Below are positions 8,424 through 16,140 of a DNA stretch of 64,000 bases, piece by piece. Made by a program: the position numbers and the translations under genes. Where the stretch lies: assembly GCA_024694125.1 (NCBI GenBank), contig JAILKE010000038.1, forward strand, positions 23,933 to 87,932, written 5' to 3'. Position 1 is the first letter of the stretch. Each line of letters starts with the position of its first letter. Below the pieces are notes generated by a model, which saw only the letters and a program-made list of their open reading frames with translations, was not told the DNA's origin and ran no database searches. Origin of the DNA: Bacteroidales bacterium. Lineage in GTDB: Bacteria > Bacteroidota > Bacteroidia > Bacteroidales > UBA3663.

Positions 8424-9617
8424 TCATTCAAAGACAGCCTGGGCCGACTTCTGGTTGCGAAGGTTGATAGCAATACCAAGGCTGATGAGGTAGAGCACGC
8501 TCAACACCATGAAGACATGCTGGAAAGTACCGCCACAGAAATTGATGATGAGGTTAGTGAGCTGATTGCCCGACAGACCTGCCCATGCCCATGCAGAAAG
8601 AGCGAAACCGTGAATGGTCGAGATCTTGTCCATGCCGAACTTACTGTAGAGCAGCGTAGGCAATGTTGAGAAACCTCCGCCGTAACCAGCATTGATCACA
8701 CAGAGCATGATCACAGCAATGACGATGTGCGGCGTGGCAGAGAACGACGAACAGATAGAAACAATAGCGCTGGAGGCAAAGATGATGATATAGATGTGCT
8801 CCTTGCGACGCATGAAGTCACTGACCGACGAATAGCCGAAACGGCCCACTGTATTGAATACTGCAGTGGCAGACGAGAGCAATCCGACGCTCGATATACC
8901 GACCAGCAGAGCCAGGTTCTTCTCGAACGAGATAATAGCCAGACCACAAGTGATATTGAGATAGAAAATAATCCAGATCTTAATGTAGGTAGGATTGAAG
9001 ATGATGCGGAGTGCCTCCTTCATCGAGAATGGATCCTGCTTCTCGACCCAGCCTTCTGGTTTGCGGATGAGCAGAGCGGCAGTAAGCATGAAGAAGATAC
9101 TGATACATGCCATAGTAATCAAGGTAGTCTGAACCCCATGCACGTCATTGCACCACTCGATGAAGGGAGAGAAGAGCACCTTGCTCAGACCGAAGCCCGA
9201 GATAGCGATGCCCGTAGCCAGACCCTTGTGGCGCGAGAACCAGAGCATCAACGTCTTGACCGGCGAGAGATAACCCAGTCCCAGGCCAATACCCATCAAG
9301 CAGCCATAACTGAACATCAGACCAGCCACACTGTGAGCGCGAATAGCTACTACCGACAGGAGCAAGCCCGAAGCGAAACATATACACGACAATAAACTGC
9401 TCAATCGGACAGCCTTCTCCACGAATCGGCCACCCAGGGCGGCACTCATACCCAAGAAGAAGATTGCCAACGAGAAGGCGAACTCAATACTTGATACATT
9501 TACTCCCATTTCGGCAGCAATATCACCCTTGAGCAATGACCAGCAATAGACACTGCCAATACAGCTGTGCAAAAACAAGGCGGGTACAGCACCGCGCATC
9601 CATTTGTTGTTGAACAT
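8424..9617 (-). CDS. MFS transporter, oxalate/formate antiporter-like (OFA) family
   Basis: Inner-membrane major facilitator of 397 residues with about 12 hydrophobic segments. It resembles the OFA family: an N-terminal segment with IGSVYCWSLLKGDIA, the loop LGYLSPVKTLMLWFSRHKGLATGI after helix 4, and a second half beginning at a FMRRKEHIYI loop. These transporters move small carboxylates; the substrate here is not predictable. It is divergent from the AraC-type gene at 9796, with 178 bases between, which suggests that regulator may control it. A -7-like box lies upstream on the minus strand. Confidence 0.85.
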   Translation of the reverse strand: MFNNKWMRGAVPALFLHSCIGSVYCWSLLKGDIAAEMGVNVSSIEFAFSLAIFFLGMSAALGGRFVEKAVRLSSLLSCICFASGLLLSVVAIRAHSVAGLMFSYGCLMGIGLGLGYLSPVKTLMLWFSRHKGLATGIAISGFGLSKVLFSPFIEWCNDVHGVQTTLITMACISIFFMLTAALLIRKPEGWVEKQDPFSMKEALRIIFNPTYIKIWIIFYLNITCGLAIISFEKNLALLVGISSVGLLSSATAVFNTVGRFGYSSVSDFMRRKEHIYIIIFASSAIVSICSSFSATPHIVIAVIMLCVINAGYGGGFSTLPTLLYSKFGMDKISTIHGFALSAWAWAGLSGNQLTNLIINFCGGTFQHVFMVLSVLYLISLGIAINLRNQKSAQAVFE

Positions 9618-9657
9618 GATAATTGTGTATTTACGTTTTAGTTCTTATTGGTCGGTG

Positions 9658-9665
9658 CAAAGGTA
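9658..9665 (-). promoter_or_regulatory. Possible -7 box for the MFS gene
   Basis: CAAAGGTA on the plus strand is TACCTTTG on the minus strand, 40 bases upstream of the MFS ATG. No well-spaced -33 element is seen; the closest CAAAA is 26 bases away. It may need an activator. Confidence 0.4.
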
Positions 9666-9759
9666 GCACTTTCTATTTAAAATAATGCTATCAAAAGATG
9701 CCAAAAAATGGTAAATTAAGGAACAAAGGTTTAAAAATTCTCAAATCTACCATTGAATA

Positions 9760-9791
9760 TTTGGTATTTACAACATGAAACTATATTTTTG
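9760..9791 (+). promoter_or_regulatory. Promoter for the AraC-type regulator
   Basis: TTTG (9760-9763), 20 bases, TATTTTTG (9784-9791): a full match to the Bacteroidota consensus. The predicted start site near 9798 lies at or just past the ATG at 9796, so the ORF-track ATG at 9775 would be upstream of transcription. Confidence 0.6.
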
Positions 9792-9795
9792 TTGC

Positions 9796-10689
9796 ATGAA
9801 AAACAACACGATAACTACCTATCATCTCTCCGAGTCCCACGAAGGGGATGAGAGATTCAGACTGCGGCACATGCCCGAGGCATTTGCCAAGGAGGGCTTG
9901 CGCAACGAGCAGTTGCATGCCCACACATTCTATACCATCATCTGGTTCCAGGAGGGCTGTGGCAATCATTATGTAGATTTCGATGCTTATCCGGTATTAC
10001 CAGGTCGAGTATTCTTCCTCTCCCCCGGTCAGCTGCATTGTTTCGACAGCCGGCATGACCAGAAGGGCTATATTTTGGAATTCAGCAATGACTTCCTGCA
10101 GGACGAGATGTCGAGCGAGAGCCTCTTTCTGAAGTACGACGTCTTCAACGCCTTCGACACGCTGCCCTATCGTGACATGTGCCCCCGCGGCACCGAGGCA
10201 TTGCAGCGCATCACCGATGCCATAGAGCGCGAACAGGAGCAGGCCGATGCCTTTGCGCACCACGACAGCCTGACCATGCTGGTGCGTCTTTTCCTGATCA
10301 ACGTACAGCGATGCGGCAGCGTTGACAATCATAGAGCTGCCCTCACGTTCACATCGCCCAAGCACAGGCTCTTCGTTCGGTTCCGCCAGACACTGGAACG
10401 CAACTTCGCCCATATACATACGGTACAGGAGTATGCCCGACAACTGGGCGTGACGGCCAAGACACTCACCACCTGCACGATGGACTGCGCACGGGAGACT
10501 CCCTTGGCGCTCATCAATGACCGTCTGATACTCGAGGCGCGCCGTCTGCTGCGCTACACCGACCAGACGAGCAAGGAGGTAGCCTTCCGACTGGGTTTTG
10601 ACGATCCCTCGTACTTCGTCAAGTTCTTCAAGCGCGAGACCGGCCTGCTGCCGCTCGACTTCCGCGAAGGCAAACAGGTACAATCCTGA
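9796..10689 (+). CDS. AraC-family transcriptional regulator
   Basis: Cytoplasmic regulator of 297 residues from this start. The N-terminal cupin-like sensor domain contains QLHAHTFYTIIWFQEG and VFFLSPGQLHCFD. The C-terminal domain (last 100 residues) has two helix-turn-helix motifs: TVQEYARQLGVTAKTLTT and SKEVAFRLGFDDPSYFVKFFKRETG, the AraC signature. The second is canonical; the first recognition helix carries an unusual Cys (LTTCTMDCARET). The start is ambiguous: 9775 gives seven extra residues but lies before the predicted transcription start. The gene diverges from the MFS carrier, its likely target. Confidence 0.88.
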   Translation: MKNNTITTYHLSESHEGDERFRLRHMPEAFAKEGLRNEQLHAHTFYTIIWFQEGCGNHYVDFDAYPVLPGRVFFLSPGQLHCFDSRHDQKGYILEFSNDFLQDEMSSESLFLKYDVFNAFDTLPYRDMCPRGTEALQRITDAIEREQEQADAFAHHDSLTMLVRLFLINVQRCGSVDNHRAALTFTSPKHRLFVRFRQTLERNFAHIHTVQEYARQLGVTAKTLTTCTMDCARETPLALINDRLILEARRLLRYTDQTSKEVAFRLGFDDPSYFVKFFKRETGLLPLDFREGKQVQS

Positions 10690-10698
10690 CCTACCGCC

Positions 10699-11394
10699 TT
10701 ACGGCTTGAGTCGGATGGCGGTCACATTGCGGCCCGTCCCTATTCCCTCACGTCGGGCTGAGTAGAGCACATCACTGTGCTGATAGGTACAGATGGGGCT
10801 GCAATCTATATGGTCCAATGGGACATCCACCTCCATCATATCCATCACATTACTCTGCCACAGGTCGATGTGCGGACGCACACCACCCGCTACGATGCAG
10901 GCAGCACGATCAGCCTGTACAAACTGCTCCGCCACCTCGGGACCTACCTCATAGGCATCGGGCGAGATGCTGGGACCAATCATTGCCCATACATCGGTCA
11001 TCTGACATCCATACCTATCGGCCATGTGGTCCAATGTGCGCCGCACGATGTGCTGCACCGTACCACGCCAACCGGCATGCACAGCCGCCACGACATGCTT
11101 CACAGGATCGAAGAGCAACACCGGAACACAGTCGGCGGTACGTACTCCGATCCACTGACCTGCCACAGTACACACCACAGCATCCGCCTCGGGACGTTCT
11201 GCCCCGTCATCGGTCATGACCAACCCCTGTTCTATATCATATATCCGTGTGCCGTGCACCTGGTGCGGCATCCATACGTCGGTCATCGCATTCTCTGACT
11301 GACGCATAGTACTGTAATGCTCGATACCCTGTTGCTGCAACAGCAACTGCGACTGAAAGACTTCGCCTCGATCGGCCCATTTAGAAATCTGCAC
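10699..11394 (-). CDS. pgeF: Peptidoglycan editing factor PgeF (laccase-domain, YfiH family)
   Basis: Cytoplasmic 231-residue enzyme of the YfiH/DUF152 family, which corrects wrongly built UDP-MurNAc-Ser precursors in cell-wall synthesis; older annotations call it polyphenol oxidase/laccase. Metal and active-site motifs are present: the His-containing MPHQVHGTRI, RTADCVPVLLFD with the reactive Cys, and AVHAGWRGTVQHI with the conserved His. It converges on the AraC gene with only 9 bases between stops, and is followed in transcription by nothing on its strand for a long distance. Length matches the family. Confidence 0.92.
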   Translation of the reverse strand: MQISKWADRGEVFQSQLLLQQQGIEHYSTMRQSENAMTDVWMPHQVHGTRIYDIEQGLVMTDDGAERPEADAVVCTVAGQWIGVRTADCVPVLLFDPVKHVVAAVHAGWRGTVQHIVRRTLDHMADRYGCQMTDVWAMIGPSISPDAYEVGPEVAEQFVQADRAACIVAGGVRPHIDLWQSNVMDMMEVDVPLDHIDCSPICTYQHSDVLYSARREGIGTGRNVTAIRLKP

Positions 11395-11512
11395 GATAAG
11401 TTTCGATTTTTATAAAGACGATAAACAAGTTAAAAACAATACAAACAATCCAATTAGGCAATCATTTTTAATTTTTAACTCTTAATTTTTAATTATTTAT
11501 TGGGCAATGGCT

Positions 11513-11974
11513 TCAACAGAAGACTTTGTCCAATTTCACGTCCCACTCATCGGTGGGGATTTCGGGCAATAGCTGGCAGGAGAAAGCAGCGCCCCACTTG
11601 GGACAATGCAACGAAGGGAGCAATCGGTCATAATATCCCTTGCCACGACCCATACGGTCACCTTGAGCCGTGAATGCCCGACCTGGGATAATGGCCAGAT
11701 CGACCTTTTCCAACAATGCCGGGTCAAGCGCCGGAGCATCGGCCGATGGTTGAGGCATCAGCAACTGCTTGCCCGAGTCGCGCGCGTCCTGAATCAACAG
11801 TCCCAGGTCCACCTCGTCGGGCATAGCCTCGTAGAGCAGCACCGTCTCTGCTCCCTGCCACTCTGCCGTACCTATTATCTGCAGGCACACGAAGAGCGAA
11901 GCCGAGTCGCGGTCCGCGGCTTTCATCTTTGATATGCGTTCTTTAATCTGTTTGCGTATTTCCTGTTTAGACAT
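11513..11974 (-). CDS. 5-formyltetrahydrofolate cyclo-ligase
   Basis: ATP-dependent enzyme of folate metabolism that converts 5-formyl-THF to 5,10-methenyl-THF. It starts MSKQEIRKQIK; the 24 extra ORF-track residues upstream come from an AT-rich repeat and are rejected. At 153 residues it is shorter than the usual 180-200, with a compact centre, but keeps the N-terminal helix, LLYEAMPDEVDL, the PGRAF segment and the diagnostic GRGKGYYDRLL near residue 113. It ends VKLDKVFC, a normal family end. It lies 120 bases before pgeF and after alaX on the same strand. Confidence 0.9.
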   Translation of the reverse strand: MSKQEIRKQIKERISKMKAADRDSASLFVCLQIIGTAEWQGAETVLLYEAMPDEVDLGLLIQDARDSGKQLLMPQPSADAPALDPALLEKVDLAIIPGRAFTAQGDRMGRGKGYYDRLLPSLHCPKWGAAFSCQLLPEIPTDEWDVKLDKVFC

Positions 11975-12103
11975 CAATATATTTACTATTTGACTATTTA
12001 CTATTTTTCTATTTATTTGACAATTTAATAATTTAATTATTTCCAATCCAATTGGTTTTCAACTTTCAATTGGTAAATTTTATCAATTGTCAATTATCAA
12101 TTA
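11975..12103. repeat. Copy of dispersed AT-rich composite repeat
   Basis: Words in order: TTTACTATTTGACTATTTAC, TTTGACAATTTAATAATTTAATTATTTCC, CCAATTGGTTTTCAACTTTCAATTGG, and AATTTTATCAATTGTCAATTATCAATTA. The same order is seen at 55345-55527 and 59355-59535. It fills the space between alaX and the cyclo-ligase. Confidence 0.75.
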
Positions 12104-12589
12104 TCAATTGCTCCCAGCACCCACCTTGTAAACTATTCGGAAGATGCCATCATTATACGAAGTAGAAGTGATGCGGAACGAACCAATCTCGGCAGTGCTC
12201 TGAACGTGCGTACCGATACAGGCACAGACGTCGTAGTCACCGATGCGGACCAGGCGGAGCGTCTCGCTGGCATCGTCAGGCAGTTTGTCGAGCGGCACAT
12301 CGGCAGGCACCTCGTCCCGGCGCACGAACTCGTAGGTCACAGGCAGGTCGCTGGCAACGAGCTGAGACATCGTCTCCTGGACCTGTGCTATCTGCTCGGG
12401 CGTAGGCGCGACTGGCAGAGGCCAATTGATCTTGCTCTTCTTTCGTTCTATGTGCGCATCCTTGGAACGGCCGCAACCGAACATACGGTCCATGGTCTGA
12501 TTGAGCAGATGCTCGGCGGTGTGAGCCGGGGCATACTCCTCCTTATGATGTTCATTGAGTACAGGGGCTGAAGTAGGGTCAATTTCCAT
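12104..12589 (-). CDS. Alanyl-tRNA editing protein, AlaX type
   Basis: Stand-alone second-additional-domain (SAD) editing protein of 161 residues that hydrolyses mischarged Ser- or Gly-tRNA-Ala in trans. The zinc-ligand motif HTAEHLL is at residues 23-29, and the second metal pair is CACIGTHV near residue 127. The sequence between is shorter than in full AlaRS, as expected for a small AlaX. It is read from a well-formed minus-strand promoter and may be co-transcribed with the cyclo-ligase 130 bases on. Confidence 0.88.
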   Translation of the reverse strand: MEIDPTSAPVLNEHHKEEYAPAHTAEHLLNQTMDRMFGCGRSKDAHIERKKSKINWPLPVAPTPEQIAQVQETMSQLVASDLPVTYEFVRRDEVPADVPLDKLPDDASETLRLVRIGDYDVCACIGTHVQSTAEIGSFRITSTSYNDGIFRIVYKVGAGSN

Positions 12590-12659
12590 ATATAAGACTT
12601 TAATTATTTAGCGGTTATAAGTAAAGTAGGTACTTAATCATTTTGCAATCAAATCAGCG

Positions 12660-12691
12660 CAAAGTTACTCTCTTTTTGTCAATTTGCCAAA
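12660..12691 (-). promoter_or_regulatory. Promoter for alaX
   Basis: On the minus strand, TTTG (12691-12688), 20 bases, TAACTTTG (12667-12660). Predicted start is near 12653, 64 bases before the ATG. Confidence 0.8.
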
Positions 12692-12736
12692 TTTTCATGT
12701 TATAAATATGAATTTTTGCCATTTTTTATATATAAA

Positions 12737-12768
12737 TTTGGTGGATTAAAATAAAGTAGTTATCTTTG
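12737..12768 (+). promoter_or_regulatory. Promoter for the 13003 lipoprotein gene
   Basis: TTTG (12737-12740), 20 bases, TATCTTTG (12761-12768), a full consensus match. It is back-to-back with the alaX promoter. Confidence 0.8.
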
Positions 12769-12774
12769 CCGCAA

Positions 12775-13002
12775 TACCAAGGAAGAAAAAAACTCCAAGA
12801 TTAATCGGAAGGAGATTGACCACCAGACACCTCTTTACCGAATAGCGTACAATCTTCTCATTGGTTTCGTATTACTGTAAGTTTTTCCGATCAAACGGAA
12901 GTTGCGAAATAATGCATTGATTAAAGCCTTTTCTTAATTATTTCACAAGAGTACTGCAAGTACGACAAGGCACTACATTTCTTCATTCAAATCAATATCG
13001 AC
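12775..13002 (+). promoter_or_regulatory. Long 5' leader (about 228 bases)
   Basis: From the predicted start site to the ATG of the small lipoprotein there is an unusually long untranslated leader. I see no known riboswitch, T-box or leader peptide in it, only a scattering of short inverted words. With the two promoters it accounts for the gene-free interval 12590-13002. Confidence 0.4.
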
Positions 13003-13371
13003 ATGAAACTGTTCAGCAAGTATCTGAAAGCTGTTATACTTTGTAGCGTTGTAGGTTTCTGTGCATCTTGTACCAATCCCAAGCAAGAAGCAGTCAACAG
13101 ACTCCGTGCTCTGTTCGAAGATGCCAAAGCCAACTCCAAGACATATACCGACGAACAATGGATGATCTATCTGGTCGAATACCAGCAGGTAGATTCGCTG
13201 TTGTCCGAATTTGTTTTCAGCGACAATGAATTGGCCGAGATAAGCCCGATGAAGGGCAGATGCAGTGCCTATGCGCTCAAGGCCAAGGCGGTCCGAGACT
13301 CTCACCAGATTGACAATGCCCTCCACGATAGCCGGGGCGTGTTCAAGGGTTTCGAGAGTGGCTTAAAATGA
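13003..13371 (+). CDS. Small lipoprotein of unknown function
   Basis: A 122-residue protein with a lipoprotein signal: charged start, hydrophobic segment, then lipobox VGFCASC with the lipid Cys near residue 24, followed by TNPKQEA. The mature part is almost all helical and charged (QEAVNRLRALFEDAKANSKTYTDEQW), of the kind seen in small Bacteroidales periplasmic helical lipoproteins. No enzymatic motif is present. It has its own promoter, long leader and terminator, so it is a single-gene unit upstream of the PepSY/heme cluster. The function is unknown. Confidence 0.8.
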   Translation: MKLFSKYLKAVILCSVVGFCASCTNPKQEAVNRLRALFEDAKANSKTYTDEQWMIYLVEYQQVDSLLSEFVFSDNELAEISPMKGRCSAYALKAKAVRDSHQIDNALHDSRGVFKGFESGLK

Positions 13372-13391
13372 TTTTTTTCTTTACTCCATAG

Positions 13392-13432
13392 ACTGGAAGT
13401 CGGGTGCAATGCTCGGCTTCCAGTTTTTTTTG
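13392..13432 (+). terminator. Rho-independent terminator
   Basis: ACTGGAAGTCG pairs with CGGCTTCCAGT (11 pairs, one G-T) and is followed by eight T. It ends the small lipoprotein gene. Confidence 0.9.
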
Positions 13433-13560
13433 TACGATGCCCGAAATAAGCCCCAATTATTCATTGTTTCAAATATCGGGCGCGACACATTACTTTAAAA
13501 CGATTAAGGGCTGGAGAGCACAGGGATAGGACTCCATTGAGATAATACCCTATTTTGGGG

Positions 13561-13592
13561 ATTGAGCAAGAGACAGATTGTAACTACCTTTG
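13561..13592 (+). promoter_or_regulatory. Promoter for the PepSY gene and possibly the heme operon
   Basis: ATTG (13561-13564), 20 bases, TACCTTTG (13585-13592). Predicted start is near 13599, leaving a leader of about 258 bases before the PepSY ATG. The interval 13433-13856 holds this promoter and leader. The leader contains a 12-codon ORF (ATG at 13694, ending TAA at 13732) covering a GGGTCATTGACCC palindrome; whether it is translated is unknown. Confidence 0.7.
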
Positions 13593-13856
13593 CACCGCAA
13601 AAAAACAAACACTCTAACATCGTCTTTAAGGTAAAAAAGTAAGATGAAAGATAGAGCGCCGGGACCACAGGAACGGCATAATAATATTAAATAATGTGTG
13701 TAGGGGTCATTGACCCAAATAAAAAGAGTTAATCGCTGTAGAGACATCGGAAAAGAGACCGACCCGAACGGGGCGAGTCAATAACCGATATATCCGAAAC
13801 AGAGAACTCGGACAAAGAGACATGCTCAAAAAAGGAAGTAGAAAGGGTATTGTACT

Positions 13857-15341
13857 ATGAGTTGGAGAGTCTGGCACAAGTGGGCAGGCATACTCCTGGC
13901 CATTCCCATCATGATATTCTGTTTCAGCGGCGTCGTACTGAATCACCGACAGGCGCTGAGCCGATTTGCAGTGTCGCGCAGTTGGTTGCCCGATGCCTAC
14001 CAGATAGAGCATTGGAACCAGGGCGTGGTGCGCGGTTCGCTGTGGCTTTCCGACTCCGTGCAGTTATTGTACGGACAGGTCGGAATGTGGCAGACCGATT
14101 CCGCCATGAGCTATGCCACAGATTACAACGCAGGAGTGACCCCAGGCATAGACAACCGCAAGATAAGCCACGTGGTACGCACAGCCGATGGACAGTTGTG
14201 GGCATCGGGCCTGTACGACGTATGGCGCCGTGATACAGTGTCCGATGCGTGGCAGGCAGTACAGCTGCCCGGCAATGAAGAACGCATCAGCGACATAGCG
14301 CTGCGTGGCGGCGATACCCTGGTGGTAGCCACACGCTCCACGCTCTACACGGCGCACGGACCGGAGTACACGTTCCAGGAGCGTCCCCTACCCTGCCCCG
14401 AGGGCTACACACCGCACACCACACTGTTCAAGACCGTCTGGATGCTGCACAGCGGCGAACTGTTCGGTCTGCCAGGCCGTCTGGTAGTGGATATGCTGGG
14501 CATCGTCCTGTTCATACTCTGCGTGACTGGCATCATCTTCTTCGTGCTGCGCTACACGATACGCGGTGCCCGCAATGCCAAGCAGCAAGCTGGGTGGATG
14601 AAGTGGCAGCTGAAGTGGCACAAACGCCTGGGCACCTGGCTCATCGTGCTCACCGTACTGTTGGCCGTGACCGGCATGTGTCTGCGCCCACCGTTGATGA
14701 TTCCGTTGGTGATGACCGATGTCAAGCCCCTGCCTGGTTCGACGCTCGATGACCCCAATGCCCTGCACGACAAACTGCGCGGCATCCGTTGGGACGAGTT
14801 GCGCCAACAGTGGCTCCTCTCCACCAGCGAGGGGTTCTACTGGCTCGACACGACACTCTGTCAGTCGGCGCCCCAGCCGGCACGCCCTGCTCCTGGCGTC
14901 AGTCCGATGGGCATCACGGTCTTTGAGCCCGATGGTGACGAGTGGTTGATAGGCTCAATGAGTGGTCTATACCGCTGGCAACCGGACTCGGCGCGCATAT
15001 TGGACTTCTATACCGGTCAACCTTACCGACGTCCCACAGGCCGTCCTGTAGGCACACACGCCGTGATGGGCTATCTGCCTGCCACACCCCAACGCGATGC
15101 TGTTGCCTTCGAATATAGTGCCGCGCCCAATGTCGCTATGCCCGATATGCCTACGGAACTGCAGTCACAGCCCATGTCACTGTGGAACTTCGCTCTCGAA
15201 CTCCACGTGGGCCGATGCTATGAACCGTTCCTCGGCTCTGTCGTCTCCGTCCTGTTCGTCTTCATATCGGGATTGCTGCTCGCGCTGATCTTGATCTCGG
15301 GATACATAATCGTCAAGCGACGCACGTCATTTCACAAATGA
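13857..15341 (+). CDS. PepSY-associated membrane protein
   Basis: Inner-membrane protein of 494 residues of the PepSY-TM group, often found beside siderophore and heme uptake genes, where some members are proposed ferric reductases. It begins with WRVWHKWAGILLAIPIMIFCFSG, the typical first helix with its His. Further helices are at about 205-228 (VDMLGIVLFILCVTGIIFFVL), 260-282 (TWLIVLTVLLAVTGMCL) and 460-485. The second pair is preceded by KWHKRLGTW, another family His. The large loops between helices look beta-rich (periplasmic). It precedes the heme lipoprotein by 222 bases of AT-rich repeat. I infer a role in iron/heme handling from the context. Confidence 0.85.
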   Translation: MSWRVWHKWAGILLAIPIMIFCFSGVVLNHRQALSRFAVSRSWLPDAYQIEHWNQGVVRGSLWLSDSVQLLYGQVGMWQTDSAMSYATDYNAGVTPGIDNRKISHVVRTADGQLWASGLYDVWRRDTVSDAWQAVQLPGNEERISDIALRGGDTLVVATRSTLYTAHGPEYTFQERPLPCPEGYTPHTTLFKTVWMLHSGELFGLPGRLVVDMLGIVLFILCVTGIIFFVLRYTIRGARNAKQQAGWMKWQLKWHKRLGTWLIVLTVLLAVTGMCLRPPLMIPLVMTDVKPLPGSTLDDPNALHDKLRGIRWDELRQQWLLSTSEGFYWLDTTLCQSAPQPARPAPGVSPMGITVFEPDGDEWLIGSMSGLYRWQPDSARILDFYTGQPYRRPTGRPVGTHAVMGYLPATPQRDAVAFEYSAAPNVAMPDMPTELQSQPMSLWNFALELHVGRCYEPFLGSVVSVLFVFISGLLLALILISGYIIVKRRTSFHK

Positions 15342-15530
15342 CGCACGTCGATTGACAATTGATAATTGACAATTGATAATTGATAAATCCCTCCTAATTG
15401 AAAATTGAAAATTGAAAATTGAAAATTGAAAGTTGAAAGTTGAAAATTGAAAGCCAATTAGGTTGGAAATAATCAAAAAATTAAATTTTCAAATAAATAG
15501 TAAATTGTAAATAGTCAAATTGTAAACAAA
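15342..15530. repeat. Dispersed AT-rich composite repeat, reverse orientation
   Basis: Tandem ATTGATAATTGACA words, then AAAATTGAAAATTGAAAGTTG words, then GGTTGGAAATAATC and TAGTAAATTGTAAATAGTC. This is the reverse complement, in order, of the copies at 11975, 55345 and 59355. It separates the PepSY gene from the heme lipoprotein and holds no recognisable promoter. Confidence 0.75.
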
Positions 15531-15562
15531 TATATTAACCATTTTTTAATCAACTAAAATTT

Positions 15563-16072
15563 ATGAAAATCAAGAATTTCTTGGCCATTATGATGGCCGC
15601 AGTGACTTTGTCAATGAGTGCAGTATCTTGCGATGACGATGATGATGACGACAACGAGACTCTCGCTGAGGAGGTAGCAGACAGCTATCTGGGCGATATG
15701 ACCCTGACAGTAATGGGTTCAGCATCAGAATACGATTCAGTGACTTTCGTGCTCACTGCCGAGACCGACAACACCATCTCGCTCACCACTCCAGCCATCG
15801 GCGAAGGCAGCATGGCATTGCCAGCTCTCACCGTTAATGGCCTCGAACTGACCAAAAACACCGTAGCCGGTGTAGATATCATCACCGTTTCAGTAGACGA
15901 AATCACTGGTTCAATCGAAGTTAACGGCGAGACCAAGAACTACACCTTCTCTGGTCTGAACATTGCTGTTTCACCTGCTGCCGAGACTGCTTCCATCGCC
16001 TACAGCCTGCAGTATGGCAAGATGCCTATGGCTATGGTCGTAGCATTCACCGGTTCAGAAGTAGAAGACTAA
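15563..16072 (+). CDS. hmuY: Calycin-like surface lipoprotein in hmuY position
   Basis: A 169-residue lipoprotein. The signal ends in the lipobox SAVSC (Cys about residue 23), followed at once by a run of seven Asp, the acidic signal associated with surface display of lipoproteins in Bacteroides. The mature part is beta-rich (GDMTLTVMGSASEYDSVTFVLT and similar strands), consistent with the calycin/HmuY-like fold. HmuY of Porphyromonas captures heme at the surface and passes it to HmuR. The heme ligands cannot be assigned; the mature part lacks His but has several Met (KMPMAMVV near the end). The name rests mainly on gene order: it is directly followed by the heme receptor. Confidence 0.72.
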   Translation: MKIKNFLAIMMAAVTLSMSAVSCDDDDDDDNETLAEEVADSYLGDMTLTVMGSASEYDSVTFVLTAETDNTISLTTPAIGEGSMALPALTVNGLELTKNTVAGVDIITVSVDEITGSIEVNGETKNYTFSGLNIAVSPAAETASIAYSLQYGKMPMAMVVAFTGSEVED

Positions 16073-16106
16073 GCAATCCCCTTCCCCCCCCTTCAAAACA
16101 TAAAAG

Positions 16107-16127
16107 GAGCAAACACAGCGTTTGCTC
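16107..16127 (+). other. Intra-operon stem-loop between lipoprotein and receptor genes
   Basis: GAGCAAAC pairs with GTTTGCTC around ACAGC, ending 13 bases before the receptor ATG, without a T tract. It could stabilise the upstream lipoprotein message or reduce read-through. Confidence 0.6.
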
Positions 16128-16140
16128 ACTACAACAAACA

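Noticed and set aside
8270-8479. 69-aa minus-strand ORF after the MFS gene
   Set aside because: Overlaps the end of the MFS gene in another frame and has no ribosome-binding site or family pattern.
10699-11394. Multicopper laccase
   Set aside because: The protein is of the YfiH/DUF152 fold, now assigned to peptidoglycan precursor editing; it has no multicopper oxidase motifs.
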